Made by a program: the position numbers and the translations under genes
Assembly (NCBI RefSeq): GCF_008180445.1
Contig: NZ_VTER01000015.1
Coordinates: 1-64,000 of the forward strand
Origin: Bacillus_AB infantis_B
Lineage (GTDB): Bacteria > Bacillota > Bacilli > Bacillales > Cytobacillaceae
Length of the DNA stretch: 64,000 nt
Direction of reading: 5' to 3'
Shown: positions 17,387-25,323 of the stretch, one piece after another
Numbering within the stretch: the stretch's first letter is position 1
Layout: the number at the start of each line of letters is the position of its first letter
Notes under the pieces: model-generated
Told to the model about the DNA's origin: nothing
Seen by the model: only the letters and a program-made list of their open reading frames with translations
The model's database searches: none

Positions 17387-18349
17387 TTATATTTTGAACG
17401 CTGCCTGGTCCACTTCTTCCAAACCTGCCTCATTCCGGAGGTAGTCTGCCAGCCTGAAAAGAGCATCATCCTTCTTTTTCGCTTCAATCATGCAATGAAT
17501 TTCCGGTACGCTCCCATTGATGTTCTTCAGGAAGTCCATGAACATGACAGGATCAACATAATCAGCATGCGCCCGAAAGTCCTTGGCGGAGCGGGGGCTT
17601 GATATATGCATCTTGATGGGAAGCTTCGCATGCTTCCAGGTCGATGTGACCCGCTCCCAATTGCTTATCCAGTCTTCATTTTCAAAGTGGGCCAGATGAT
17701 GGTGATAGTCAAAGACAAGCGGGATGCCAAGCTTCTCGCATAAATACAGCGTATCATCCAGCGTGAAGGCTGTATCATCATTCTCCAGCATGACCATCTG
17801 CTGGATGGCTGCCGGGATCAGCCCCCAGTTATGGACAAACTGCTCCAGTGCCTTCTCCTTGTCATTGTAAGCCCCCCCCACATGCAGGACACACCGGTGC
17901 TCTGGTTCAATCCCCATCCCCTTCAGCAAAGCTTTATGCATGGAAAGCGTTTTGATCGAGACATTCAGGATTTCCGGCTTCAGGGCATTCAGCAGGACAA
18001 AATGATCGGGGTGGAAATCGACCCTCATTCTATGTTCTTTAATATAGTCCGCCAGTTCCTGGAGAGCCGGCTTTAGCGGCCTCATGTATTTCCAATCGGA
18101 CAGCTCCTCATGATTGGCAAGCGGAATCAGCTTGGAGCTGAGCCGGAAGAAGGAAATATCATGTGCGGCATTATGCTTCAGGAGGCGCAGGCAATTTTCA
18201 AGATTGGAAATCGCGATCCTCTCAAGCTTCCTGATGGCTGCATCCCGGTCCTTAATGCCGGAAAATTGTTTGTAGGTCATCGTCTGCGAAGGCGAGCAAT
18301 TCTGCAGATGCACACTCATCGCCACATATCCAAGCTTTATGATCGTCAA
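17387..18349 (-). CDS. uvsE: UV DNA damage endonuclease UvsE
   Basis: A 320-aa UVDE-family TIM-barrel nuclease. The N-terminus IIKLGYVAMSV and blocks such as RLSSKLIPLANHEE, MRVDFHPDHFVLLN, MLENDDTAFTLDD and LVFDYHHHLAHFE carry the family's metal-binding His, Asp and Glu residues. The enzyme nicks 5' of UV photoproducts and, in Bacillus, helps spores survive UV. TTG start with GGGAGG 7 bp upstream. B. subtilis has uvsE elsewhere, so its place between ydbS and cshA is a difference in synteny. Confidence 0.94.
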   Translation of the reverse strand: MTIIKLGYVAMSVHLQNCSPSQTMTYKQFSGIKDRDAAIRKLERIAISNLENCLRLLKHNAAHDISFFRLSSKLIPLANHEELSDWKYMRPLKPALQELADYIKEHRMRVDFHPDHFVLLNALKPEILNVSIKTLSMHKALLKGMGIEPEHRCVLHVGGAYNDKEKALEQFVHNWGLIPAAIQQMVMLENDDTAFTLDDTLYLCEKLGIPLVFDYHHHLAHFENEDWISNWERVTSTWKHAKLPIKMHISSPRSAKDFRAHADYVDPVMFMDFLKNINGSVPEIHCMIEAKKKDDALFRLADYLRNEAGLEEVDQAAFKI

Positions 18350-18454
18350 AGAGCAACCTCCCTTTTATGTTCATTATCCCGCTTAGTATGCGCAATTTCT
18401 TTTTTAAAAAAGGAGGGCTGGTTTTCATGAGATTTATGGTAATTTATGTATTTT

Positions 18455-18546
18455 ATGCAGAATCCCTTTGAATTTATGTAGAAACGTCCCAGTTTTATGT
18501 AGAATCCATCCCTTTTTATGTAGAAAAAAGGAGATTTTATGTAGAA
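18455..18546. repeat. Array of five ATGTAGAA motifs at 21-bp spacing
   Basis: Motif cores A-T-G-(T/C)-A-G-A-A begin at 18455, 18476, 18497, 18518 and 18539: exactly 21 bp apart five times, usually preceded by TTTT and followed by CC or AA. The intervening bases differ. The array lies in the 309-bp gap between divergent-looking uvsE upstream sequence and the cshA end; the rest of the gap is A/T-rich with the cshA terminator. A matching array exists at 32705-32775. Confidence 0.85.
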
Positions 18547-18606
18547 TCCTTCCGAAAGACGATGAAAATTACTATGTGCACCTCCGCCAAAATCCGATTA
18601 AACAGC

Positions 18607-18640
18607 AAAAAGGGTACGGAATGATGTCATTCCGTACCCT
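18607..18640 (-). terminator. Terminator of cshA
   Basis: Minus-strand GGGTACGGAATGA/TCATTCCGTACCC perfect stem followed by TTTTTG, just after the cshA stop. Confidence 0.88.
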
Positions 18641-18658
18641 GCCCAATTTTATATTCTA

Positions 18659-20155
18659 TTAACGGCTGCTGTCAGACGTACGGTTGGAATAATTGCCCTG
18701 ACGGCGTCCGCCCTGTCCCTGCCTTGGTTTGTATTGGCCGTCTTTCCTTTTGGAATCATAGCCTCTTCTGTTGTCGCTGCCTCTTCTATTGTCATTGCTT
18801 CTTCTGCGGTCATATGGCTTTCTGTCCCTTTTGGAAGGAAGCGGCTTTTCTTCTGTCAGCTTGACAGGAGTGTCGTCCGGCTCTTTCGTCAACAGCTTCA
18901 GGACAGCTGCCACAACGTCAGAAGCATCGTGCTGCTCTAGAAGCTCATCAGCTGCCTCTTTATAGTTTTCCAGGTTATTGGCACTGATTGCCTGTGAAAT
19001 CTTGTCGACTGCTGCCTTCTGCTGGCCTTCGAGGGCTTCAGCAAGCGTAGGCGGCACCATTTTTTCCATCTTGCTCTTGGTCGTTCTTTCAACAACAGCC
19101 AGGTAAGATTTCTCGCGAGGTGTGATGAATGTCATTGCCATTCCTTCTTTTCCTGCACGCCCTGTACGGCCGATGCGGTGAACATAGCTTTCAGGATCCT
19201 GAGGGATGTCAAAGTTGTATACATGTGTTACGCCGGAAATATCAAGACCCCTCGCAGCAACATCAGTCGCAACAAGAACATCGATGGATCCTTCCTTGAA
19301 CTTTCTCAGGACAGACATACGCTTTGCCTGGCTGAGGTCTCCGTGAATTCCTTCTGCAAGGAAGCCTCTCAAATTCAGTGCCTCTGCAAGCTCATCTACA
19401 CGCCTTTTGGTACGCCCAAAGATGATGGCCAGTTCTGGCGACTGGATATTCAGAAGGCGAGTCAGTACGTCAAACTTGGTTCTCTCCTGTACTTCCACAT
19501 AGAATTGCTCAATAAGCGGAACCGTCATTTCCTTTGCTTTGACACGGATGATCTGCGGGTCCCTCATGAATCTTTCTGCCATTCTCTGGATCGGTGCAGG
19601 CATTGTGGCAGAGAACAAGAGTGTTTGTCTTTCCACAGGAACGCTTGCCAGAATGGATTCGATGTCCTCGATGAAGCCCATGTTCAGCATTTCATCTGCT
19701 TCGTCAAGGATTGCTGTGTGAACATTGTCCAGGCGGAGCGTTTTGCGTTTAATATGGTCAAGTACCCTTCCCGGTGTTCCAACGATGATATGAGGGGGCT
19801 TTTTAAGGGCACGGATCTGGCGGTTGATATCCTGGCCACCGTAAATAGAAAGCACGCGTGCTCTTTTTCCATAGCCGATCTTATACAGTTCTTCAGACAC
19901 CTGGATTGCAAGCTCCCGGGTCGGAGCAATGATGATCCCCTGGATAACATCCTTGCTTGTGTCGATTTTATCAATCAGCGGAACTCCGAATGCAGCGGTT
20001 TTTCCCGTACCGGTCTGCGCCTGGCCGATCAGATCTTTATTTGCCAGGCTCAAAGGAATTGTTTCGGCCTGGATCGGGGTAGCTTCTTCAAACCCCATTC
20101 TTTTTAGTGATTTCATTGTAGCAGGACTGATGCCTAAATCTTGAAACTTTGTCAA
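18659..20155 (-). CDS. cshA: DEAD-box RNA helicase CshA
   Basis: 498 aa. Q-motif region GFEEATPIQAETIPL, Walker A AQTGTGKTAAF, ILDEADEMLNMG (DEAD), SATMP, and the C-terminal motif VHRIGRTGRAGKEG are all present. A long basic tail rich in R, G and N (RRSNDNRRGSDNRRGYDSKR) follows residue 430. CshA acts in RNA unwinding, degradosome-linked mRNA decay and cold adaptation. TTG start preceded by AAGGAG. It corresponds to B. subtilis ydbR. Confidence 0.97.
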   Translation of the reverse strand: MTKFQDLGISPATMKSLKRMGFEEATPIQAETIPLSLANKDLIGQAQTGTGKTAAFGVPLIDKIDTSKDVIQGIIIAPTRELAIQVSEELYKIGYGKRARVLSIYGGQDINRQIRALKKPPHIIVGTPGRVLDHIKRKTLRLDNVHTAILDEADEMLNMGFIEDIESILASVPVERQTLLFSATMPAPIQRMAERFMRDPQIIRVKAKEMTVPLIEQFYVEVQERTKFDVLTRLLNIQSPELAIIFGRTKRRVDELAEALNLRGFLAEGIHGDLSQAKRMSVLRKFKEGSIDVLVATDVAARGLDISGVTHVYNFDIPQDPESYVHRIGRTGRAGKEGMAMTFITPREKSYLAVVERTTKSKMEKMVPPTLAEALEGQQKAAVDKISQAISANNLENYKEAADELLEQHDASDVVAAVLKLLTKEPDDTPVKLTEEKPLPSKRDRKPYDRRRSNDNRRGSDNRRGYDSKRKDGQYKPRQGQGGRRQGNYSNRTSDSSR

Positions 20156-20605
20156 TGTATTCTCTCCTTCTGTTTCTTGGCAATTATTTATGGTGATTAG
20201 CGTCAGATCAGCAGGGTAAGCTGCCGCTCGGACAATTCATGGCAAAACATGCTTTCCTGCACTGAAAACGGCAGGCAAGCGTTTTGGAGTGTTCTAAGAG
20301 GCCCGAAGATCTTGTATCTCTGCCGGGATCTGAGTGGAGGGATCCTGGCTGCTGAAACCCGGTAAAGGAGATGGCAGCTTATTTCAGCTGGCTATATTTC
20401 ATTCAGTATATGAACAATGTTTATAATAAAGCCGAACGGGCAGCCCCGGAAGTCTCCCCTTGCAGTCATACCTATATATTAAAGTGAAAAAAGACATTCT
20501 CCAGGTGGAGTATGTCCGGGTTTCAAAGAAATTTCTCTTTGGCACTTTAGGGTTTATCTTACCATTTTTAAGGGCGCTTTGCAATAAAGTGCCCCCCCTT
20601 TGCAA
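20156..20605 (-). other. 450-bp gap: possible long leader of cshA
   Basis: No convincing gene on either strand. On the minus strand it would be the cshA 5' region, with several short G/C-rich inverted repeats (for example CCGGGTTTCAGCAGCCAGG). Long structured leaders are common for cold-responsive helicase genes, but no known RNA family was recognised and no promoter could be fixed. Confidence 0.35.
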
Positions 20606-21298
20606 TTATGCCTCATGCTGCAGAAATTCCAATATATCCTGGAACAGCCCTTCACATTCGCCGCTGTGGCAGATCAGGTGCTTCGATTCTTTTAGAAAAA
20701 TAAGCTTTTTGGACGATGCTCCTATATTTTCATATAGGTATGTGGCACTGCGCGGCGGGACGACTCCGTCCACTTCCCCCTGGGCAATCAGGGTAGGAAT
20801 CCTGATCTGGTTAATGATCGGCCTAACAGAAGATACCAGCCTCCTGAACTGCAGCGTGGCTGCAATCGGGGTTTCCCTGATTTTCCGATTATACCTGAGA
20901 AACATTTCATTCTTAAAGAGATTCCCTTTAACGGTGTCCTTTATCATTTCTCCTATATCTTTCACAAGCTGCTTCGGGTTCACATAATAGGCAGCCGCGC
21001 TTAAGAGGATCAGCTTTTTCACGGGGTAATGCACTGCCAGATAACTGGCAATGATCCCGCCCATGGAGAAACCGATCACATAGACTTCATCACACTTTTC
21101 CATCAGCTTTTGGAGTTCATCTTCTGCATGGCTTATCCACTTTTTATACTCAATGCCTTTCAGCTGCAGCCTGTCCCCATGTCCAGGCAGGGTAGGGACG
21201 GCCACTTCCCACGCAGTATGTTTCTTGAGATACTCAGTCAGCGGCTCGATTTCAAACGGAGCACCTGTAAATCCGTGTATACAAAGACAGCCGATCAT
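20606..21298 (-). CDS. Alpha/beta-hydrolase, carboxylesterase Est30 family
   Basis: 230 aa. Oxyanion motif CIHGFTG at residues 6-12, nucleophile Ser78 in GFSMGG, an acid in LIAQGEVDGVVPP and the catalytic histidine in ESKHLICHSGE. Size and motifs fit the Est30-like monoacylglycerol lipase/carboxylesterase group, cytoplasmic, acting on short acyl esters. Start chosen at ATG 21298 (MIGCLC), with GAAGGTG 6 bp upstream; two earlier in-frame codons crowd the RBS. Confidence 0.88.
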   Translation of the reverse strand: MIGCLCIHGFTGAPFEIEPLTEYLKKHTAWEVAVPTLPGHGDRLQLKGIEYKKWISHAEDELQKLMEKCDEVYVIGFSMGGIIASYLAVHYPVKKLILLSAAAYYVNPKQLVKDIGEMIKDTVKGNLFKNEMFLRYNRKIRETPIAATLQFRRLVSSVRPIINQIRIPTLIAQGEVDGVVPPRSATYLYENIGASSKKLIFLKESKHLICHSGECEGLFQDILEFLQHEA

Positions 21299-21519
21299 GT
21301 ACATCACCTTCGTCTGTATGATTTGCCCTCACAGTTCCTTTATTTTACACTTTGCTATGAGTATTATTCCAACAAAATAATCCGCCCTGCAAAGAAAGGC
21401 AATATCAAAGAAAAGACTGCCTGAAAATGGCAGCCTCCCTGGTTTGTATCTATCTTTCCCCGATTGTATTAATCCTTTATGCTGTCATGAGTGCTGCCTT
21501 AAAGGCTGAACCAATGAAT

Positions 21520-21648
21520 TCACCAATCCCGGGTGCTCTCCAGGAGCTTGTCTATCTCGAATTGGCCTATCGCATAAAATATATTCTCTTCTTGTAATTC
21601 ACTGGTTTCATCGAGCAGCCGGTCAATATCCAGATAATATGCTCTCAT
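21520..21648 (-). CDS. Small acidic protein, 42 aa, unknown
   Basis: A short frame starting MRAYYLDIDRLLDETSE and ending LLESTRDW. A strong GGAGG sits 6 bp before ATG, which, with a predicted amphipathic acidic helix, supports translation. No family was recognised. It lies alone between the esterase and the CsgA-like gene and is divergent from the latter. The flanking stretches 21299-21519 and 21649-21865 show nothing else. Confidence 0.55.
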   Translation of the reverse strand: MRAYYLDIDRLLDETSELQEENIFYAIGQFEIDKLLESTRDW

Positions 21649-21865
21649 ACGAAACCTCCTACGCCTTTTATGTGCCTCTTTCGGGCCAGGCTTTTCTATC
21701 TCTAGTATAACATTCTCTTCAGCAAATCGGATTATGGGGGTAGGCCGGATTTTTTCATTTCATTTACCCTTTATAAAATTCTTTTAAACATTTATCTGCC
21801 AGAGCACATATTTCATTTATCCACTCACCATCCTAGTAAGTGACTACAACAATGAGGTGATGATC

Positions 21866-22117
21866 ATGAACCAATCGCTGGGATATTTGCGTGAACTGCT
21901 GTCCAATTACACGGACCGCTCCCATGAATGCAGGGAGCTGTACCATAAAATCACTGACGATCTTTCGGAAGAGGACAATGCCTTTGTAAGCAGACTTACC
22001 GAGCAGGAAGCCGCTTTCCTGAACAGCATCCTCCCCCCTGAAATCCAGCACGCCAAAGAAGAGCTGGATTATAAAAGAGCCAATAAGCTGAATGAAATCT
22101 ATGAGCTTCTTACTTAG
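21866..22117 (+). CDS. CsgA-like sporulation-specific small protein
   Basis: 83 aa, helical and charged: MNQSLGYLRELLSNYTDR, a central LTEQEAAFLNSILP, and a C-terminal KEELDYKRANKLNEIYELL. Size and pattern resemble the Bacillus CsgA family (SigG-dependent spore protein). ATG 21866 is chosen because GAGGTG lies 6 bp upstream; the frame extends back through an ATG and GTG that overlap this RBS. Assignment is from memory of the family and is moderate. Confidence 0.65.
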   Translation: MNQSLGYLRELLSNYTDRSHECRELYHKITDDLSEEDNAFVSRLTEQEAAFLNSILPPEIQHAKEELDYKRANKLNEIYELLT

Positions 22118-22203
22118 CTGGGAAAAACAAAGGGGATAGCAGCAGAAGTAGATTTTTAAAACATTTGGGGTTTGTTTGGATCTGCCAAGAAAGTTTAAAA
22201 ACC

Positions 22204-22336
22204 CTGTTGATTGGAGTGCAAGGCACGCAGACTCCTGCGGGAGATAGCGGCAAGGCTGAGACCCCGCAAGAGCTTGCTCTGAGGAGGCTCAGCGTCGCCC
22301 CGCGGAAAGCGAAGTGCCTGGAACGGAAATCAACAG
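22204..22336. repeat. 133-bp MITE-like repeat, family B, copy 1
   Basis: Bounded by perfect 9-bp terminal inverted repeats CTGTTGATT and AATCAACAG. Inside are further inverted stretches (CTGCGGGAG, CAAGGCTGAGACC, GGAGGCTCAG). The GACTCCTGCGGG and CCCCGCGGAAAGCG blocks are typical of a repeat common in Bacillaceae intergenic DNA. No coding potential of its own. Confidence 0.88.
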
Positions 22337-22378
22337 CCCCGTTATTGATGCAAACTTTCCCAACTAATTTTAGGAACC

Positions 22379-22511
22379 CTGTTGATTGCAGTGCAAGGCA
22401 CGCAGACTCCTGCGGGAAATAGCAGCAAGGCTGAGACCCCGCAGGAGCTTGCTCTGAGGAGGCTCAGCGTCGCCCCGCGGAAAGCGGAGTGCCCGGAACG
22501 GAAATCAACAG
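22379..22511. repeat. 133-bp MITE-like repeat, family B, copy 2
   Basis: Same orientation and exactly the same length as copy 1, with the same 9-bp terminal inverted repeats and about nine substitutions. The 42-bp spacer between copies is not repeated. With copy 1 it fills most of the 545-bp gap 22118-22662. Confidence 0.88.
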
Positions 22512-22565
22512 CCCCATTATATCCGGAAATGCTCTACGGCTGACTCTATTCCTAATCTACAGTCT

Positions 22566-22594
22566 AAAAAAACGGCCACCCGCCGTTTTTTTGT
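22566..22594. terminator. Hairpin terminator upstream of the sigma operon
   Basis: AAAAAAACGGC-CACCC-GCCGTTTTTTT: symmetrical stem with A and T runs; can stop transcription from either side. Confidence 0.75.
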
Positions 22595-22662
22595 TTTTCT
22601 ATTGAACCTCCCTCCCCCTTCATTTGTATAATAGATACAATGCAAGTAAGGGAGTGTCTTAA

Positions 22663-23028
22663 ATGGGAATCGGATTCATCATTTCAATGATTGTCACAGG
22701 ATTTATCATGATCATCATCTTCTCTATAGCCATTCCGTTTCAGCGGAAATATATCGTCAAGGAAAATGGCAAGATCAATTTCCGCAAGTCGCCTGTCCTG
22801 CTCCGCTGGAATGTTTTCGACGGTCTCGCGATCGGATTGGCTGCCTACAGCATCATCTGCATCCAGATTTTAAACTTCATGATTTCCGGAGGAAGCACCA
22901 TTGAAAATCCTTTTGTCCAATTTTTCACAAACCAGGGCCAGGCCTGGGTGATTGTCGGGACCGCCTATCTCATTTCAAGGCTGTCCATGGTCATCAAAGG
23001 GGTCAAGGAGCTTCAGCGGGATGACTGA
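22663..23028 (+). CDS. Small membrane protein, unknown
   Basis: 121 aa with three predicted membrane helices: about 2-25, 50-72 and 88-108. A basic loop (QRKYIVKENGKINFRKS) lies after the first. AGGGAG precedes the ATG. The last 8 bp overlap the start of the sigma factor gene, so it is the first gene of a three-gene unit. No family recognised; it may be a membrane partner of the sigma system, but this is only an inference from overlap. Confidence 0.75.
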   Translation: MGIGFIISMIVTGFIMIIIFSIAIPFQRKYIVKENGKINFRKSPVLLRWNVFDGLAIGLAAYSIICIQILNFMISGGSTIENPFVQFFTNQGQAWVIVGTAYLISRLSMVIKGVKELQRDD

Positions 23029-23572
23029 GCATACCGGAAGAGCCAATCAATTTATGATAGCCTTCCAGGAAGGGAGTGAAGAGGCATTTGACCAGCTGTA
23101 TCTTTCGCTTAAATCTCCCTTATATGCTTTTCTGTTCCGCTTCACGAAAGAAGAGCAGCTCAGCATCGATCTTGTTCAGGACGCTTTCCTGAAGCTCCAC
23201 CAGTCAAAAGGAAGCTATGACCCAAAGAAGGCAGGCGTTAAAACCTATCTTTTTCAAATCGCTTACCATTTAATGATCACCAAGCTGAACAGACGGAAAA
23301 AATGGCAGAAGCTGATGCCCTTCCTGCTCCCCTCAACAGACGGGCAGCTGGACCAGGCAGATAAGATGACAGTCCGGGAAGCCATCGCCAGCCTCCCTGA
23401 GGCACAGAGGGCAGTCATCATTCTAAGCTATTATCATGATATGCCACAGGCAGAGATTGCAGAGGTTGTGGGCATCCCTGTCGGCACGGTAAAGTCAAGG
23501 CTTCATCATGCCATAAAAACATTGAAAACTGTCCTGGAGGTGGATGAGATTGAACAAAGAAAAACCCAATGA
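23021..23572 (+). CDS. ECF-type sigma-70 family RNA polymerase sigma factor
   Basis: 183 aa. Region 2 (residues 15-85): EEAFDQLYLSLKSPLYAFLFRF, then LVQDAFLKLHQS. Region 4 (about 120-175): IASLPEAQRAVIILSYYHDM, PQAEIAEVVGIPVGTVKSRL. ATG 23021 is preferred over the upstream frame extension because it overlaps the preceding stop and gives the normal N-terminus. It overlaps the next gene by 29 bp, suggesting coupled synthesis with a membrane partner. Confidence 0.88.
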   Translation: MTEHTGRANQFMIAFQEGSEEAFDQLYLSLKSPLYAFLFRFTKEEQLSIDLVQDAFLKLHQSKGSYDPKKAGVKTYLFQIAYHLMITKLNRRKKWQKLMPFLLPSTDGQLDQADKMTVREAIASLPEAQRAVIILSYYHDMPQAEIAEVVGIPVGTVKSRLHHAIKTLKTVLEVDEIEQRKTQ

Positions 23573-23813
23573 TGCAGAAGAATTATTAAAACAGGAACCG
23601 TTTTTAAAGATGCATCTGGATTCCTACCATGTAAACATACCGGAAATCTCCAGGAAAAAGAGCAAATTCGACAGAATTCTCTCTTTTTTGGCATCCCCTG
23701 CGGTTAATCCACTGGAAAACTATATTAATAAAGGAGGAAGCTTAACACTTCTGACTGCTTCCCCAATAGCCATTGGCGCGGTATTGGCCATTGCCCAGCT
23801 TTTGCGTCTCTGA
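23544..23813 (+). CDS. Small protein with C-terminal membrane helix, possible sigma partner
   Basis: 89 aa: a charged N-terminal 55 residues (MRLNKEKPNDAEELLKQE...) and one predicted helix at about 65-86 (LTLLTASPIAIGAVLAIAQ). GGAGGTGG lies just before the ATG, inside the sigma gene. Position and topology are those of a short anti-sigma factor, but no zinc-binding HxxxCxxC motif is present and no family was recognised. Confidence 0.7.
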   Translation: MRLNKEKPNDAEELLKQEPFLKMHLDSYHVNIPEISRKKSKFDRILSFLASPAVNPLENYINKGGSLTLLTASPIAIGAVLAIAQLLRL

Positions 23814-23830
23814 CCGATATAGTTATAAAA

Positions 23831-23863
23831 AATCCCTGTTTCATGTGAAACAGGGATTTTTTT
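23831..23863. terminator. Bidirectional terminator between sigma operon and murF
   Basis: AATCCCTGTTTCA-TG-TGAAACAGGGATT followed by T7 (and preceded by A's), between convergent genes. Confidence 0.9.
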
Positions 23864-23875
23864 CCTTACACCAAC

Positions 23876-25249
23876 CTATTGTAGTGCTTCAGCTGCTTCT
23901 TCCAGCTTCATGCCCCTGGAGCCTTTAAACAGCACAATTGTTTCTGCATTCGTCAGACTCTGCAGCTTTTCGATCAATGGACCTTTCTCAGAAAAAGCAA
24001 AAACACGATCCTCTGGAAACGCCTCTTGTGCTCCTTCCGCAATAACGCGGCCGAGTGTTCCGAACGTTAATACATACTCAATCTTTTCAGGGTCGATTGC
24101 CAGGCCGATTTCGCGATGAAATCTCACTTCATCATCTCCAAGCTCAAGCATATCAGCCAGCACAAGCACCTTTCTGCTATAGCCGGAAAGCTCTGACACG
24201 AGATCAATTGCCGCCCTCATCGAAGTGGGACTGGCATTATAGGCGTCATTGATGACCTTTTCGCCTTTGCTTCCTTCCGAAAGCTCCATTCTCATAGCTG
24301 TCAGCTTCAAGGAAGCAAACCCTTCATCCATCTGCTCGTAAGGGATTCCGAGGAAATGGGCAGCCTCCATGGCGCAAAGTGCATTCATGACATTATGGAC
24401 ACCGAGCACAGGCAAATGGTATTCCGTATCTGAAAGATTCGTCTGAAAAACGCTCCCCTTCTCTTCCTGATCGATCCGCACAGGATAGATGCTGTTGGAA
24501 TGGCCCTTGCCGAACGATCGGACTTCTGCCGGACCGCTGTAGCCGTCGAGCCTGTCTTTCAGAAGAGGCTCATCCCCATGATAGATGATCATTCCATCGT
24601 CCTTCAGCCCTTCAATGATTTCAAGCTTGGCCTTTGCAATGCCTGCCCTTGAGCCTAGATCCTGGAGATGCGATTCCCCGATATTGGTAATCATTACCAC
24701 ATCCGGACGGGCAAGCTTTGTCAGGAACTCGATTTCCCCAAAGCCGCTCATCCCCATTTCAAGGACCGCAGCCTCAGTATCTTCCTCAAGGGAAAGAAGG
24801 GTAAGGGGCAGGCCAAGGTGGTTATTATAGTTTCCCTCTGTTTTCTGTACCTTGTATTTTAATGACAGCAGACGGGCGGTCATATCCTTCACAGTTGTCT
24901 TTCCATTGCTGCCTGTAATGCCTGCCACTTTAATGTCAAGCTCGTTCCGGTAAGCTTCTGACAGCTGCTGCACTGCCTTGAGCGTGTCCTCTACAACAAG
25001 GATCGGCAGGTGAAGCGGCGGATTCGGGACATCCTGCTGCCAAAGCGCAGCTGCCGCCCCCTTTCGAAGGGCATCCTCCACAAAACGGTGTCCATCGGTG
25101 TGTTCACCCTTGAAAGGAACAAACAGGTTGCCGGGCTCCATTGTCCTTGAATTGATTGATACTCCCTTGATGCTGACATCAGAAAAAGCCGAGTGGTCGT
25201 TTTGAATCGGAATCATCCCGGCAATCTGAGCGATTGTACGTTTAATCAT
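23876..25249 (-). CDS. murF: UDP-MurNAc-tripeptide--D-Ala-D-Ala ligase MurF
   Basis: 457 aa, full length. P-loop GITGSNGKTTVKDM (near residue 108), NNHLGLPLTLL, EMGMSGFGEIEFL, and DAYNASPTSMRAAID with the C-terminal domain VLADMLELGDDE are all family-typical. It adds D-Ala-D-Ala to the peptidoglycan precursor in the cytoplasm, directly using the product of Ddl encoded upstream. Confidence 0.98.
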   Translation of the reverse strand: MIKRTIAQIAGMIPIQNDHSAFSDVSIKGVSINSRTMEPGNLFVPFKGEHTDGHRFVEDALRKGAAAALWQQDVPNPPLHLPILVVEDTLKAVQQLSEAYRNELDIKVAGITGSNGKTTVKDMTARLLSLKYKVQKTEGNYNNHLGLPLTLLSLEEDTEAAVLEMGMSGFGEIEFLTKLARPDVVMITNIGESHLQDLGSRAGIAKAKLEIIEGLKDDGMIIYHGDEPLLKDRLDGYSGPAEVRSFGKGHSNSIYPVRIDQEEKGSVFQTNLSDTEYHLPVLGVHNVMNALCAMEAAHFLGIPYEQMDEGFASLKLTAMRMELSEGSKGEKVINDAYNASPTSMRAAIDLVSELSGYSRKVLVLADMLELGDDEVRFHREIGLAIDPEKIEYVLTFGTLGRVIAEGAQEAFPEDRVFAFSEKGPLIEKLQSLTNAETIVLFKGSRGMKLEEAAEALQ

Positions 25250-25280
25250 CTTCTGCGCCTCCTGACTGATCTGCTAATAG

Positions 25281-25312
25281 AAAAGGGACACGGCCCATAA
25301 GCCGTGCCTCTA
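25281..25312 (-). terminator. Hairpin between ddl and murF
   Basis: Minus-strand GGCACGGCTTATGGGCCGTGTCCCTTTT: stem with a short T run in the 74-bp gap. It may attenuate read-through from ddl to murF. Confidence 0.55.
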
Positions 25313-25323
25313 TCACTTAAAAA

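Noticed and set aside
18468..18662. 64-aa heptad-repeat protein from the 21-bp array
   Set aside because: The frame exists only because 21 is divisible by three; no RBS, and neighbouring frames contain stops. The second array does not keep the same peptide on the same strand.
22165..22422. 85-aa open frame across family B repeats
   Set aside because: It is made of repeat DNA; the second copy does not maintain it.
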